From assembly GCA_041554195.1 (NCBI GenBank), contig JBFFMJ010000001.1, positions 186,001 through 250,000 on the forward strand: a DNA stretch of 64,000 nt, given 5' to 3'. A program made the position numbers and the translations under genes. The notes under the pieces are model-generated. The model did not search any database, was not told the origin of the DNA, and saw nothing but the letters and a program-made list of their open reading frames with translations. Source of the DNA: JAPHSX01 sp041554195. GTDB lineage: Bacteria; Pseudomonadota; Gammaproteobacteria; Thiohalomonadales; Thiohalomonadaceae. Each line of letters begins with the position of its first letter. The stretch's first letter is position 1. Shown piece after piece: positions 44,409 through 53,224 of the stretch.

Positions 44409-45749
44409 ATGTCAGAAAAAATAAGTGCCAGCCTATTTGATCTCGTATTGTCTATTTCGAATGTTGTTGACCTGATGTCAAGCGATGTACAGGAACACCA
44501 TGCGAGAGTGGCATGTGCCTCACTCGCCATCGCGCAGGAGATGCATTTAGAAAAAGAAGACATCAACAATCTCGTGCTAGCGGCACTGCTGCATGATATT
44601 GGCATTATATCTTCTGAGGAGCGCAGTAAGGCGCTGACATGTGACAGCGATAATATAGACGATCACGCGAATAAGGGCTGGATGCTGTTGCGCGGTTTCA
44701 GGCATCTGCGTGACGTGTCGGAGATAGTGCATCATCACCATGCCTGGTGGTCTCGATCTGAGGAAAGCGCAGATATAGGAAAGCTTCCTAATTTCAAAGG
44801 TCAGGTGAAATTGGCAAGCAATATCTTGCATCTCGCCGACCATATAAACATCCTAATTGATGACCCATCAACTGAAGTCCTGGTTCGTGTTGACACGATA
44901 GTCAAGACAATCGTGCAGCAATCTGGAAAACAGTTTTCACCCTCTGTGGTAGAGGCATTTATTCGACAATCTAAGCGTGACACATTCTGGTTGGATCTAG
45001 TGTCTCCGCACATCAGTCACAAGTTGGTAACAATCGTAAGTAACCAGGATGTGGGACTAGATGGTAAGGATCTACATGATTTCGCCAGGCTGATGGCCAG
45101 GATAATCGACTTTCGGTGTAGCTTTACCGCAACGCATTCGAGTAGCGTTGCGCATGTGGGTGCCACCCTGGCATCACTCTCTGGCCTGCCTCAGGATGAG
45201 TGCGATAAAGTCATGCTTGCCGGCTACCTGCACGATATTGGCAAACTCTCTGTATCAAGAGAGATTCTTGAAAAAAGCGCCAGCTTGACCGGAAGTGAGT
45301 ACAGTAAAATGAGAGCGCACGTGTACTATACGCGACATGTTCTTGAACACGTTACTGGACTTGAAGACGTCATAACCTGGGCATCTCAACACCATGAGCG
45401 GTTGGATGGTAGCGGCTACCCCGATGGGTGCACAGAAGGGCGACTCCCGCTCGGGTCACGAATTGTTGCGGTTGCCGATGTGTTTGCTGCATTGTCAGAA
45501 ACCAGACCCTATCGTCCAAGGCTAACGCGCCACGAAGTTATTGCGTGCTTGAGGAGCTTGGTTGAAAAGATGGCCCTGGATGCAGGGCTTGTGAATTTAA
45601 TCGTCGACAATTTCGATACAATGGAGCATCAACGGTTGCAGGCATGCAATGATATCGCCGCGAAATATTATGAGTTTACTGCCGCAACCACCATACCTAC
45701 ACGAAGAGAACCGGCCATGATTGATAACATAAATTCGAATATTTCATAA
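44409..45749 (+). CDS. HD / HD-GYP tandem phosphohydrolase
   Basis: About 446 residues. The first half has an HD domain (HHARVACASLAIAQEM, AALLHDIGIISSEE, EIVHHHHAWW) and the second a full HD-GYP domain (SVAHVGATLASLSGL, AGYLHDIGKLSVSREIL, HHERLDGSGYPDG, VAVADVFAALSETRPYR), which degrades c-di-GMP or related cyclic dinucleotides. All HD-GYP motifs are intact. Two HD units in one chain without a receiver or membrane part are less usual. The start MSEKISASLF is preferred; the frame opens 33 codons earlier in hydrophobic, AT-rich sequence. It lies in the AT-richer block, 136 bases before a hemerythrin gene, which it may serve as an oxygen-linked output. Confidence 0.88.
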   Translation: MSEKISASLFDLVLSISNVVDLMSSDVQEHHARVACASLAIAQEMHLEKEDINNLVLAALLHDIGIISSEERSKALTCDSDNIDDHANKGWMLLRGFRHLRDVSEIVHHHHAWWSRSEESADIGKLPNFKGQVKLASNILHLADHINILIDDPSTEVLVRVDTIVKTIVQQSGKQFSPSVVEAFIRQSKRDTFWLDLVSPHISHKLVTIVSNQDVGLDGKDLHDFARLMARIIDFRCSFTATHSSSVAHVGATLASLSGLPQDECDKVMLAGYLHDIGKLSVSREILEKSASLTGSEYSKMRAHVYYTRHVLEHVTGLEDVITWASQHHERLDGSGYPDGCTEGRLPLGSRIVAVADVFAALSETRPYRPRLTRHEVIACLRSLVEKMALDAGLVNLIVDNFDTMEHQRLQACNDIAAKYYEFTAATTIPTRREPAMIDNINSNIS

Positions 45750-45885
45750 ACCAATTATGCTTAATGTGACTCTATAGTTGCTAAATGCTTGGTGCATGTA
45801 TTGATGCGAAAACAAATTAACACCCATGTAGATTATGGGTTGCTTCCGCCGTTTTGAACTACATAAGAAAGTCTAAGGGAATGCA

Positions 45886-46338
45886 ATGAGCTATTTGACC
45901 TGGGATGCCAGCCTGGAGACGGGCATAAATATTATTGATTCACAACACCGACAGATTGTGGATTACATTAACAGGCTGCATTCAGCCGTCAGTACTAAAG
46001 ATCATGACCTCAGCCGTGGAATCCTTGATGAGGTGGTCAATTATACCTTGACGCACTTCTCCTTTGAGGAAGAAATGATGAAGGTTGCTGGATACGCACA
46101 TTACGACGCACACTGCAGGGTGCATCAGGCGTTTCTAACTAAAATTTCTGACTATAAAATCCGCCTGCACAATGGTGAGGACATAACAAAGCTGCTACTT
46201 TCAGACTTGCTAATATGGCTGACCAATCATATAAAAAATGAAGATAACGACTATACGAAATGTGTAAATATATATTTTCACGGTGATGACGACATAAGTT
46301 GGATAAAAAGGAGCCTTGTACGTCTCTTTGGGAAGTGA
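45886..46338 (+). CDS. Bacteriohemerythrin (second copy)
   Basis: 150-residue hemerythrin. Iron ligands: His in DSQHRQIVDY, HFSFEEEMM, HYDAHCRVHQAF and NHIKNEDNDY, giving the usual H/H-E/H-H/H-D set. The opening YLTWDASLETGINIID is typical. It carries about 20 more C-terminal residues than the first copy (YFHGDDDISWIKRSLVRLFGK), with a basic amphipathic end. GC is lower than in the first copy. It follows the HD-GYP gene on the same strand and probably belongs with it as an O2-responsive group. Confidence 0.93.
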   Translation: MSYLTWDASLETGINIIDSQHRQIVDYINRLHSAVSTKDHDLSRGILDEVVNYTLTHFSFEEEMMKVAGYAHYDAHCRVHQAFLTKISDYKIRLHNGEDITKLLLSDLLIWLTNHIKNEDNDYTKCVNIYFHGDDDISWIKRSLVRLFGK

Positions 46339-46353
46339 TCTTCGGGATCAGTT

Positions 46354-46396
46354 GAAACTTTAATTCTCGCAATGAGCTAGTGCCGAAGAAAGTTTC
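46354..46396. repeat. Inverted repeat between convergent hemerythrin and PstS-OmpA genes
   Basis: GAAACTTT (46354-46361) and AAAGTTTC (46389-46396) are perfect 8-bp arms; inside, CTC and GAG could extend the fold. It lies 15 bases after the hemerythrin stop and may act as a weak terminator. Confidence 0.4.
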
Positions 46397-46428
46397 ACCA
46401 GAGTCCACTTATCACATCTCCCTCCCCC

Positions 46429-47739
46429 CTACCTAACCCAAACCTCCACCCGCCGATTTTTCTCTCTCCCATGTGCATTTTCATTCGAGGCCACCGTCAC
46501 CGCTGGGCCGTAACCACGTACCCGTCGCGGCACGACCCCCTTCCCTAACAATACATTGGCAATGCTGTCGGCACGCTGTACCGAGAGGCCGAGACTCTGC
46601 ATCGGGATCGCCTCGTTATTGTCGGAGAATCCGACCAGGATCAGTTCACGTTTGTGATTATCCTGTTGCGCCATGTGTTCAGCGAGCCGCTGTATATCGG
46701 CCCGCGCCTTGTTGTCGAGGTGGGCCGAGCCGGGGTGAAAGCGAAAATTAACCGAGAGCCGTTTTGCCCCCTTCACCAGGCCGTAGTACTCCGTATGCGC
46801 CACCCCCACGTTAAGCGTGCCGCTGATGATCTCCTGCGACACAAAGCCACTCTGTGCCACCACCTGCTGACCGGGCAGTGACAGCGCGTAGTGGGCCAGC
46901 GAACGGGCCACGGGTTGCGCCTGCTGCGGCACATAGAAGAAGAGACGACGTGCCAAGGCGTAATCCTCGGTGGCAACAGTAAAACGATTCGGCGTAATTG
47001 CCAGCGGAATATTGTCGGCCACCGCCAGTGCCTTTGCCTGGCGTATATAGGGCAGACCGACAAAGCCAATACCGTTACGATCTACCGCCACCGCATCAGA
47101 GAGATCCGCATTCGATTCAAAACGCTTCGCACTTTCGACAAGGGGGTGCTTCTTGCCCAATACCAGAGATTTGAACGTGTCATAGGTGCCGGAGTTATTG
47201 TCGCGGGCGTAGACCTGTATCGGCCCTGCGTCCCCTCCCAGTTGCGACCAGTTGGTGATCTGCCCTGAAAATATCTGGCGCAACACGCCTTTGTCGATCC
47301 GTTGCAGCGGGTTGTCGCGATGCACCACCACGGCGATGACGTCCAGCCCCACCACAAACTCGCTCTGCGGCCCGTTCATCTGACCCAGTGCAATCAGCCG
47401 CTTCAGCTCCTTTTCTTTAATCGGGCGTGATGACATGGCGATATCCGCCTTGCCCGCTTCCAGTGCCTTGAAGCCGGTACTGGAGCCATGGGCGGCGATC
47501 TCCACCACCAGCGTTTCACCACCGGGGGCCACGGCGGTGATGGCCTGCTGTTGCGCTGCCACCACCTCGGCACGGATATTCTGATAGCCGTTTTGCTGCA
47601 ACCACCCCTTCACCAGCGCCGGGCCCAGCTGCGCACCGACGGTGTTCGATCCATATAGTCGCAACCGCTGAGACTCCGCCGCATAGGAGGCCGATGTCAC
47701 CAGAAGGGACAGGATGAGCAAAATAAGCCGCTTTTTCAT
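46429..47739 (-). CDS. PstS-like phosphate-binding domain fused to an OmpA-type peptidoglycan-binding domain
   Basis: 436 residues. Signal peptide (about 1-20, LVTSASYA), then a PstS-type domain (about 22-310: RLRLYGSNTVGAQLGPALVKGW, HGSSTGFKALEAGKADIAMSSRPIK, YARDNNSGTYDTFKSLVLG, GIGFVGLPYIRQA) and an OmpA C-terminal domain (about 325-436: FRFHPGSAHLDNKARADIQRLAEHM, ILVGFSDNNEAI, LSVQRADSIANVLL, REKNRRVEVWV), which binds peptidoglycan non-covalently. The start has AGAGGT upstream and a triple Pho-box repeat lies about 60 bases before it, so it should respond to phosphate limitation. Wall-attached phosphate capture or sensing is my inference. Confidence 0.9.
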   Translation of the reverse strand: MKKRLILLILSLLVTSASYAAESQRLRLYGSNTVGAQLGPALVKGWLQQNGYQNIRAEVVAAQQQAITAVAPGGETLVVEIAAHGSSTGFKALEAGKADIAMSSRPIKEKELKRLIALGQMNGPQSEFVVGLDVIAVVVHRDNPLQRIDKGVLRQIFSGQITNWSQLGGDAGPIQVYARDNNSGTYDTFKSLVLGKKHPLVESAKRFESNADLSDAVAVDRNGIGFVGLPYIRQAKALAVADNIPLAITPNRFTVATEDYALARRLFFYVPQQAQPVARSLAHYALSLPGQQVVAQSGFVSQEIISGTLNVGVAHTEYYGLVKGAKRLSVNFRFHPGSAHLDNKARADIQRLAEHMAQQDNHKRELILVGFSDNNEAIPMQSLGLSVQRADSIANVLLGKGVVPRRVRGYGPAVTVASNENAHGREKNRRVEVWVR

Positions 47740-47795
47740 TTTTGTACCTCTATTCAAAAGTTAGTGTCAAATTAACGGCCGCGGGTGATGGAAAG

Positions 47796-47824
47796 ATGAC
47801 AGTTTTATGATGTTTTGATGACAA
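47796..47824 (-). promoter_or_regulatory. Triple Pho-box repeat upstream of the PstS-OmpA gene
   Basis: On the minus strand TTGTCATCAAA, ACATCATAAAA and CTGTCAT(CTTT) are three tandem 11-base Pho units; the last two give ACATCAT-AAAA-CTGTCAT. No good -10 is seen at the standard 10-base distance, so the exact start is unclear. Confidence 0.8.
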
Positions 47825-47891
47825 CGAAAACGAAGCAGTGTGAACCTGCTTCCAGCACTGAAGATTGACAACAGAAGAGCCCTCCATTACG

Positions 47892-47924
47892 ATTCAACCA
47901 AACGGTTAAACCAAATGGTTGAAT
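47892..47924 (+). promoter_or_regulatory. Double palindromic operator before the TetR gene
   Basis: AACCAAACGGTT (47896-47907) and AACCAAATGGTT (47909-47920) are two near-identical palindromic units one base apart. Outer ATTCAACCA / TGGTTGAAT (47892-47900 / 47916-47924) is a perfect 9-bp inverted repeat across the whole site. It ends one base before the TetR ATG, a typical autoregulatory operator covering the start. Confidence 0.75.
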
Positions 47925-47925
47925 A

Positions 47926-48576
47926 ATGACTGCAGCGGCCAAACAACACACGGAAAGCACCGCCGAGACCATCCTCGACGCAGCCTCTGAACTCTTCGCC
48001 GAGAAGGGCTATGAGGGGGCACGGGTCGATGAACTGGCAAAGGCAGCCGGGGTCAACAAGGCGACTCTCTACTACCAGATAGGCGACAAGGAGGCGGTCT
48101 ATCACGCAGTGATCACCCGGGTTCTCACCCGCACCGCCGATGAGGTCTGCGCTGCGGTCGCCGAGGCGCAGGGGTATGAGGAGAAGATCCGCCACTACAT
48201 CGCCCTGTTTGCCCGCCACACCGGCAATATGCGCTACGCCGCCCCCATCATGTTGCGAGAGGTCGCCTCGGGCGGACGCAACCTGCCTGAGAGTGCGATA
48301 CAGCAGATGGGACGGATGCTCGGGGCGCTCAGCGAGACACTGAGTGAGGGGGAGCGTTCAGGGCTGTTCCGCCCGGTGAATGAGTTCATGGTACATATGA
48401 TGATCGTCGGCAGCCTGCTGCTCTACGCCTCCAACGAGCCGATCCGCCGCCGCAACGCCGAGAACAACCCCGAGATCTACGACGCCAGCCACTTCCTCTC
48501 CACTGATGAGGCGGGCGAAACGATTGCCGACCTGGTACTGGCCGCGATTTCCAACACCAACAATAATCCCAACTGA
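47926..48576 (+). CDS. TetR-family repressor of the export operon
   Basis: 216 residues. The N-terminal DNA-binding domain (about 12-60) has AETILDAASELFAEKGYEGARVDELAKAAGVNKATLYYQIGDKEAVYHAV in the standard TetR arrangement; the rest is an all-helical ligand-binding and dimer domain (with MLREVASGGRNLP). It begins at the end of a double palindrome that is probably its own operator, and the RND gene follows 10 bases after its stop, so repressor and transporter form one operon. The inducing ligand is unknown. Confidence 0.9.
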   Translation: MTAAAKQHTESTAETILDAASELFAEKGYEGARVDELAKAAGVNKATLYYQIGDKEAVYHAVITRVLTRTADEVCAAVAEAQGYEEKIRHYIALFARHTGNMRYAAPIMLREVASGGRNLPESAIQQMGRMLGALSETLSEGERSGLFRPVNEFMVHMMIVGSLLLYASNEPIRRRNAENNPEIYDASHFLSTDEAGETIADLVLAAISNTNNNPN

Positions 48577-48586
48577 AGGACTCCCC

Positions 48587-51022
48587 ATGAGCAGCAATTA
48601 TCGCCAACGGATAGAAGCGCGTTTTAAGGCGCTCGGCCACCTCATCTACCGCAACCACTGGAAGGCGCTGGCGCTGGTGCTGCTGATTGTCGCGACCTTT
48701 ATCTCGCAGTTGCCGAAGCTGACCATGGATACTTCTACCGAGGGTTTCCTGCACAAGGATGACAACACCCTTGAACTCTATAACGCCTTTCGTGACCAGT
48801 TTGGTCACGACGAGATGGTGTTCATCGCCATTGAGAGCAAGGAGATCTTCAGTCAGGGCTTTTTGAAGAAACTGCAGTCGCTACACCAGAAGCTGGAGAA
48901 CGAGCTGCCCTATCTTGATGACATCACCTCGCTGGTCAACGCCCGCAATACCCGTGGTGCCGAGGGGGAGTTAATCGTCGAAGACCTGCTGGAGCACTGG
49001 CCCGAGGATGCCGCTGCAATGCAGGCGATTAAATCGCGCGCCATGGGCAATCCGCTCTACCGTGACATGATGCTCTCTGCCGACGGCAGCATCACCACCA
49101 TCGTATTAAAGGCCGACACCTATAGCAGCATTGGGGTGGAGAGCGACGCGATGGCGGGTTTCGATGACGGATTTGGCGATACTACCGCTGAAGAGGCGGC
49201 ACCGCGTGAATATATCAGCGATGGGGAGATCGGCGAGCTGGTAAAGACCACCGAGGCGATCCTGGAAAAATATGAGGCGGAGGATTTCCAGATCCACATG
49301 GCAGGCTCGCCGCCGGTGGTGCAGGTGTTGAAAACCTCAATGCAGGAGAACATGCGCCGCTTTGTGTTGATGTCCATCGTCGCCATCAGCCTGCTGCTGT
49401 TTATCACCTTCCGCCGCGTCTCCGGCGTGGTGTTGCCGATGCTGGTGGTGATCCTCACCCTGCTCTCCACCCTGGGGATGATGGGGATGAGCGGTGTCGC
49501 CTTTAAACTGCCGACACAGATCCTCCCCTCCTTCCTGCTGGCAGTCGGCGTGGGGGCGGCGGTACATGTGCTCTCCGTGTTCTTTAACTATTTGCAGAAC
49601 CACGAGGATAAGGAGAACGCCATCGCCCATGCGCTGGGCCACTCGGGCCTTGCCATCACCATGACCTCGCTCACCACCGCGGCCGGTCTCGCCTCCTTCG
49701 CCGGGGCCGATGTTGCCCCCATCGGCGAGCTGGGGCTGTTCTCTGCCATCGGTATCGTGCTGTCATTGATCTATACCATCGTGCTGCTACCGGCACTGCT
49801 CTCCATCCTGCCGGTGAAGGCGAAAAAGAGTAGCGCGGCCGAACTGCGCCACGAGCGCATGGACAGGATTCTCACCGGCTTTACCAATATCGCCACCGGC
49901 AAAACAAAAATGGTTCTGGCGGTCAGTGCATTAATCTTTGTCATCGGCATGGCCGGGGCGACGCAAGTAAAGTTCTCGCACAAACCGTTTGAGTGGATCG
50001 CCCAGAGCGAGCCGGTGCGTCAGGCCACCAATTTCATGAATGAGAAGATGGGCGGGGCCAGCAGCATGGAGGTGGTGGTCGACACCCATAAGGAGAACGG
50101 CCTCTATGAGCCTGCGATCATGGCCGGGCTGGCAAAGCTGGGCGATGAGGTGGCGGTGATGGAACAGGGTGAGCTGTTTGTCGGCAAGACCCTGTCGCTG
50201 GCCGATATTCTCAAAGAGATCAATCAGGCCCTCAACGAGAACCGCGCAGAATTTTACGCCACACCGGATGATCGCCAGCTGATAGCCCAGGAGTTTCTGC
50301 TGTTTGCCAATTCCGGCTCCGACGACCTCGAGGACTTTGTCGACAGCCAGTTCTCCAAGGCTCGCTTCACCATCAAAATGCCATGGGGCGATGCCATCCT
50401 CTACAAGGATTTCATGACCGAGCTGGAAGGGAAATTCCACAACCATCTGGGCGATGATGTCGAGATCACCGTCACCGGGATGAACGCCCTGCTCAGCCGC
50501 ACCATGTCGGCCACCATCGTCTCGATGGCCGAGAGCTATGTCATCGCCGCGCTGGTTATTACCGTGATGATGATCCTGCTGCTCGGCGACATCAAGATCG
50601 GACTTATCAGCATGATCCCCAACCTGCTGCCGATCATCCTCACCCTCGGCCTGATGGGCTGGCTTGGCCTGCCACTGGATCTCTTCACCATGTTGATCGG
50701 CTCCATCGCCATCGGTCTGGCGGTGGACGACACCATCCACTTTATGCACAACTACCGTCGCTACCATCACGAAACCGGCGATGTCTATCAGGCGATACAC
50801 AAGACGCTGCTCAGCTCGGGACGCGCCATGTTGATCACCACCATCGTGCTGGCGACCGGCTTCTTCCTCTACCTGTTCTCCACCATGAGCAACCTGTTTA
50901 ACTTCGGCCTGCTCACCGGCTTTACCATCATCATGGCACTGTTCGCCGACTTCCTGCTGGCCCCGGCACTAATGGCACAACTGCACAAGTCGCATCTGAT
51001 CTCAGATGACAGTGATTACTAA
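48587..51022 (+). CDS. RND-superfamily (MMPL/HpnN-like) exporter
   Basis: 811 residues with about 12 helices in two halves, each with one large periplasmic loop (about 45-265 and 470-630). The MMPL/SSD-type membrane core is seen in VVLPMLVVILTLLSTLGMMGMSG, ITMTSLTTAAGLASFAGADVAPI, and IAIGLAVDDTIHFMHNYRRYHHETGD (proton-relay Asp pair DD). Relatives move hydrophobic lipids such as hopanoids or envelope lipids across the periplasm. It lies between a TetR gene and a LolA-like and outer-membrane protein gene, so a trans-envelope lipid path is a reasonable inference. The start with AAGGA and ATG at MSSNYRQ is preferred over upstream codons within the TetR end. Confidence 0.88.
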   Translation: MSSNYRQRIEARFKALGHLIYRNHWKALALVLLIVATFISQLPKLTMDTSTEGFLHKDDNTLELYNAFRDQFGHDEMVFIAIESKEIFSQGFLKKLQSLHQKLENELPYLDDITSLVNARNTRGAEGELIVEDLLEHWPEDAAAMQAIKSRAMGNPLYRDMMLSADGSITTIVLKADTYSSIGVESDAMAGFDDGFGDTTAEEAAPREYISDGEIGELVKTTEAILEKYEAEDFQIHMAGSPPVVQVLKTSMQENMRRFVLMSIVAISLLLFITFRRVSGVVLPMLVVILTLLSTLGMMGMSGVAFKLPTQILPSFLLAVGVGAAVHVLSVFFNYLQNHEDKENAIAHALGHSGLAITMTSLTTAAGLASFAGADVAPIGELGLFSAIGIVLSLIYTIVLLPALLSILPVKAKKSSAAELRHERMDRILTGFTNIATGKTKMVLAVSALIFVIGMAGATQVKFSHKPFEWIAQSEPVRQATNFMNEKMGGASSMEVVVDTHKENGLYEPAIMAGLAKLGDEVAVMEQGELFVGKTLSLADILKEINQALNENRAEFYATPDDRQLIAQEFLLFANSGSDDLEDFVDSQFSKARFTIKMPWGDAILYKDFMTELEGKFHNHLGDDVEITVTGMNALLSRTMSATIVSMAESYVIAALVITVMMILLLGDIKIGLISMIPNLLPIILTLGLMGWLGLPLDLFTMLIGSIAIGLAVDDTIHFMHNYRRYHHETGDVYQAIHKTLLSSGRAMLITTIVLATGFFLYLFSTMSNLFNFGLLTGFTIIMALFADFLLAPALMAQLHKSHLISDDSDY

Positions 51023-51032
51023 GGAGTACCCG

Positions 51033-51830
51033 ATGAAACCTTTTAGCTTTGTTCTGACCGCTGTTCTTGCGCTGCTAATCGCGCAACCCTCTTTCGCCGA
51101 GATGTCCGCCCGCGAGATCATGCAGGCGGTGGAGGACCGCGAAGATGGCGACAACAAATCCTCCGACATGAAAATGGTGCTGATCGACAAAAACGGCGAC
51201 ACCCGCATCCGCGAGATCCGCAGCTTCGACAAGGATAAAGGCGAGGACAACCAGCGCATTATGTTCTTCCTCTCCCCCGCCGATGTGAAGGACACCGCCT
51301 TTCTTACCTACGACTACGATGCCTATGAGAAGGATGATGATCAGTGGCTCTACCTGCCCGCACTGCGTAAATCCAAGCGCATTGCCTCATCCGATAAGAG
51401 CGGCTCCTTCATGGGCTCCGACTTCAGCTACTCCGACATGACGCGCAAGAATCTCGACGCCTACGACTTTAAGATCCTCAAGGAGGATACCGTGCGTGGC
51501 GACAAGGTGTGGCTAATCGAATCGCTTCCGAAAACCGACGATGAGGTCAAGGAGACCGGCTATACCAAATCGGTCCTCTTCGTACGCCAGGACAACTTCG
51601 TCGTGGTACGCGCCGTACACTGGGTGAAGGATGGGGGGCGCAACAAGTACCTTGATGTAACCCGGCTGGAACAGATCGACGGTGTCTGGACCATCCTTGA
51701 GATGAGCATGACCACCAAAAAGGGCAAGAGCACCCTGCACAAGACCGAGCTGAGCTTCAGCAACGTCCACTACAACCAGCCGCTGGATGAGCAGATGTTT
51801 ACCCTGCGCCGTCTGGAGAAAGGGTTGTAA
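51033..51830 (+). CDS. LolA-like periplasmic protein (outer membrane lipoprotein-sorting type)
   Basis: 265 residues. Signal peptide (about 1-22, IAQPSFA) followed by a beta-rich fold of the LolA/LolB-like DUF4292 type: AREIMQAVEDREDGDN, MKMVLIDKNGDTRIREIRSF, FFLSPADVKDTAFLTYDY, WLYLPALRKSKRI, and KSTLHKTELSFSNVHYNQPLDEQMFTLRRLE. The fold is a hydrophobic-groove carrier that shuttles lipids. Its position between the RND exporter and an outer-membrane protein fits a carrier across the periplasm. TAAGGAG just before the start overlaps the exporter's stop. Confidence 0.88.
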   Translation: MKPFSFVLTAVLALLIAQPSFAEMSAREIMQAVEDREDGDNKSSDMKMVLIDKNGDTRIREIRSFDKDKGEDNQRIMFFLSPADVKDTAFLTYDYDAYEKDDDQWLYLPALRKSKRIASSDKSGSFMGSDFSYSDMTRKNLDAYDFKILKEDTVRGDKVWLIESLPKTDDEVKETGYTKSVLFVRQDNFVVVRAVHWVKDGGRNKYLDVTRLEQIDGVWTILEMSMTTKKGKSTLHKTELSFSNVHYNQPLDEQMFTLRRLEKGL

Positions 51831-51838
51831 CCACCATC

Positions 51839-53224
51839 ATGAAAAAATCGCTACTCGCCATACCCCCGCTACTCCTCGCCCTGAGTACCCCGCTACTCGC
51901 CGCCGATGCGCTCGACGAGGCGCTACAGGGTTTTGATGACGACACGACGCAAAGCAACGACATAGAGAGTGCATTAGAGGGTTTTGACGATGCCCCCGCC
52001 ACGCCACCTGCTGTCGCCCAAAGCGTTGCAGAAAAACCGTGGCAACTGGGCGGCGCAATTACATTAGGTGCCGCCTACAACTATGAACATGAGACGCCCG
52101 CCACCGGCCAGACCGACTACCGCGGCCTCTCCCGCCTGCGTAGCAAGCTTAACCTGGAACATGACTATAACTTTAGCAACAACTGGCGCAGCCACCTCAG
52201 CGGCTACGGCTACTACGACCTCGCCTATCAGCTAAACGGTCGCGACAACTACAGCGATGAGGTGCTCGACGAATACGAAAGTGAGATCGAACTGGGCGAG
52301 GCGTGGCTACAGGGGAAACTGAACAAACAGACCGACCTCAAGCTGGGCCGCCAGATTGTGGTCTGGGGCAAGTCGGACAACATCCGCATCACCGACCTCA
52401 TCAACCCGATGGACAACCGCGAACCGGGAATGGTCGACATCGAAGACCTGCGCCTGCCGCTGGCGATGGCTCGCCTCGACTACTATGTCGGCGACTGGGG
52501 CATCACTGCGCTGGCGATCCCCGAGATCCGTTTTAATAAACTGCCGCCCCCCGGCTCCGACTTCTACCCGCCCATACCCGTACTAAATGAAGAGACACCG
52601 GCAGCAACAGAGTATGCCCTCGCCGCCAACGGCATCTTCAGCGGCTGGGATCTCTCCCTCTACTGGGCGCAGCTCTACGACGACAACGCACACACCGTGA
52701 TCACCACTAGCGGCCCCGAACTGCAGCACAGCCGTCTCAACATGCTCGGCAGCGCCGCAAATGTCGCCATCGACAACTGGCTATTAAAGGGCGAGCTGGC
52801 CCACCTCAGCGGCCTTGTCTACAGCTCACTGCCGCAGGATGAATTCAGCCGCAGCGACACCCTGCTCGGCGTTGAGTATTCCGGTTTTAGAGACACCACC
52901 CTGTCACTGGAGATCGCCAACCGCCACCTGCACGACTATGACCTCAAGTTATTAACCAGTGGTGTTACAGAAGATGAATGGCAGACCGCCGTGCGTTACA
53001 GCGGTGACTTTATGCATGCCCGCCTCCACCTGCTGGCGGTGCTCAGCGCCTTCGGCGAGAAGTGGGATGAAGGCGGCTTTGGCCGCTACTCCGCCGCTTA
53101 TGACATTGCTGATGGCCTGACCGTTACCGGCGGTCTGGTGAGTTATCAGGCCGGGGATAAGTTTCCTTTTGGACTGTATGGGGATAATGACCGGGGGTTT
53201 GTGGATTTGAAGTATAGTTTCTAA
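51839..53224 (+). CDS. DUF1302-like outer-membrane protein of the export operon
   Basis: 461 residues. Signal peptide (about 1-21, STPLLA), then a short acidic region with two copies of A-L-x-G-F-D-D (residues about 28-34 and 44-50) and a long beta-strand-rich part beginning at WQLGGAITLGAAYNYEHE and ending FGLYGDNDRGFVDLKYSF, with C-terminal Phe, typical for barrels. KLGRQIVVWGKSDNIRITDLINPMDNRE resembles DUF1302 proteins of phenol/steroid or lipid-processing operons. Presumably the outer-membrane end of the RND-LolA-like pathway. Starts eight bases after the LolA-like gene and converges, with a four-base overlap, on the RimK-like gene. Confidence 0.85.
   Translation: MKKSLLAIPPLLLALSTPLLAADALDEALQGFDDDTTQSNDIESALEGFDDAPATPPAVAQSVAEKPWQLGGAITLGAAYNYEHETPATGQTDYRGLSRLRSKLNLEHDYNFSNNWRSHLSGYGYYDLAYQLNGRDNYSDEVLDEYESEIELGEAWLQGKLNKQTDLKLGRQIVVWGKSDNIRITDLINPMDNREPGMVDIEDLRLPLAMARLDYYVGDWGITALAIPEIRFNKLPPPGSDFYPPIPVLNEETPAATEYALAANGIFSGWDLSLYWAQLYDDNAHTVITTSGPELQHSRLNMLGSAANVAIDNWLLKGELAHLSGLVYSSLPQDEFSRSDTLLGVEYSGFRDTTLSLEIANRHLHDYDLKLLTSGVTEDEWQTAVRYSGDFMHARLHLLAVLSAFGEKWDEGGFGRYSAAYDIADGLTVTGGLVSYQAGDKFPFGLYGDNDRGFVDLKYSF

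Noticed and set aside
49931..50800. 289-codon minus-strand open frame opposite the RND exporter
   Set aside because: Shadow of a high-GC gene; the exporter on the other strand has intact motifs throughout.
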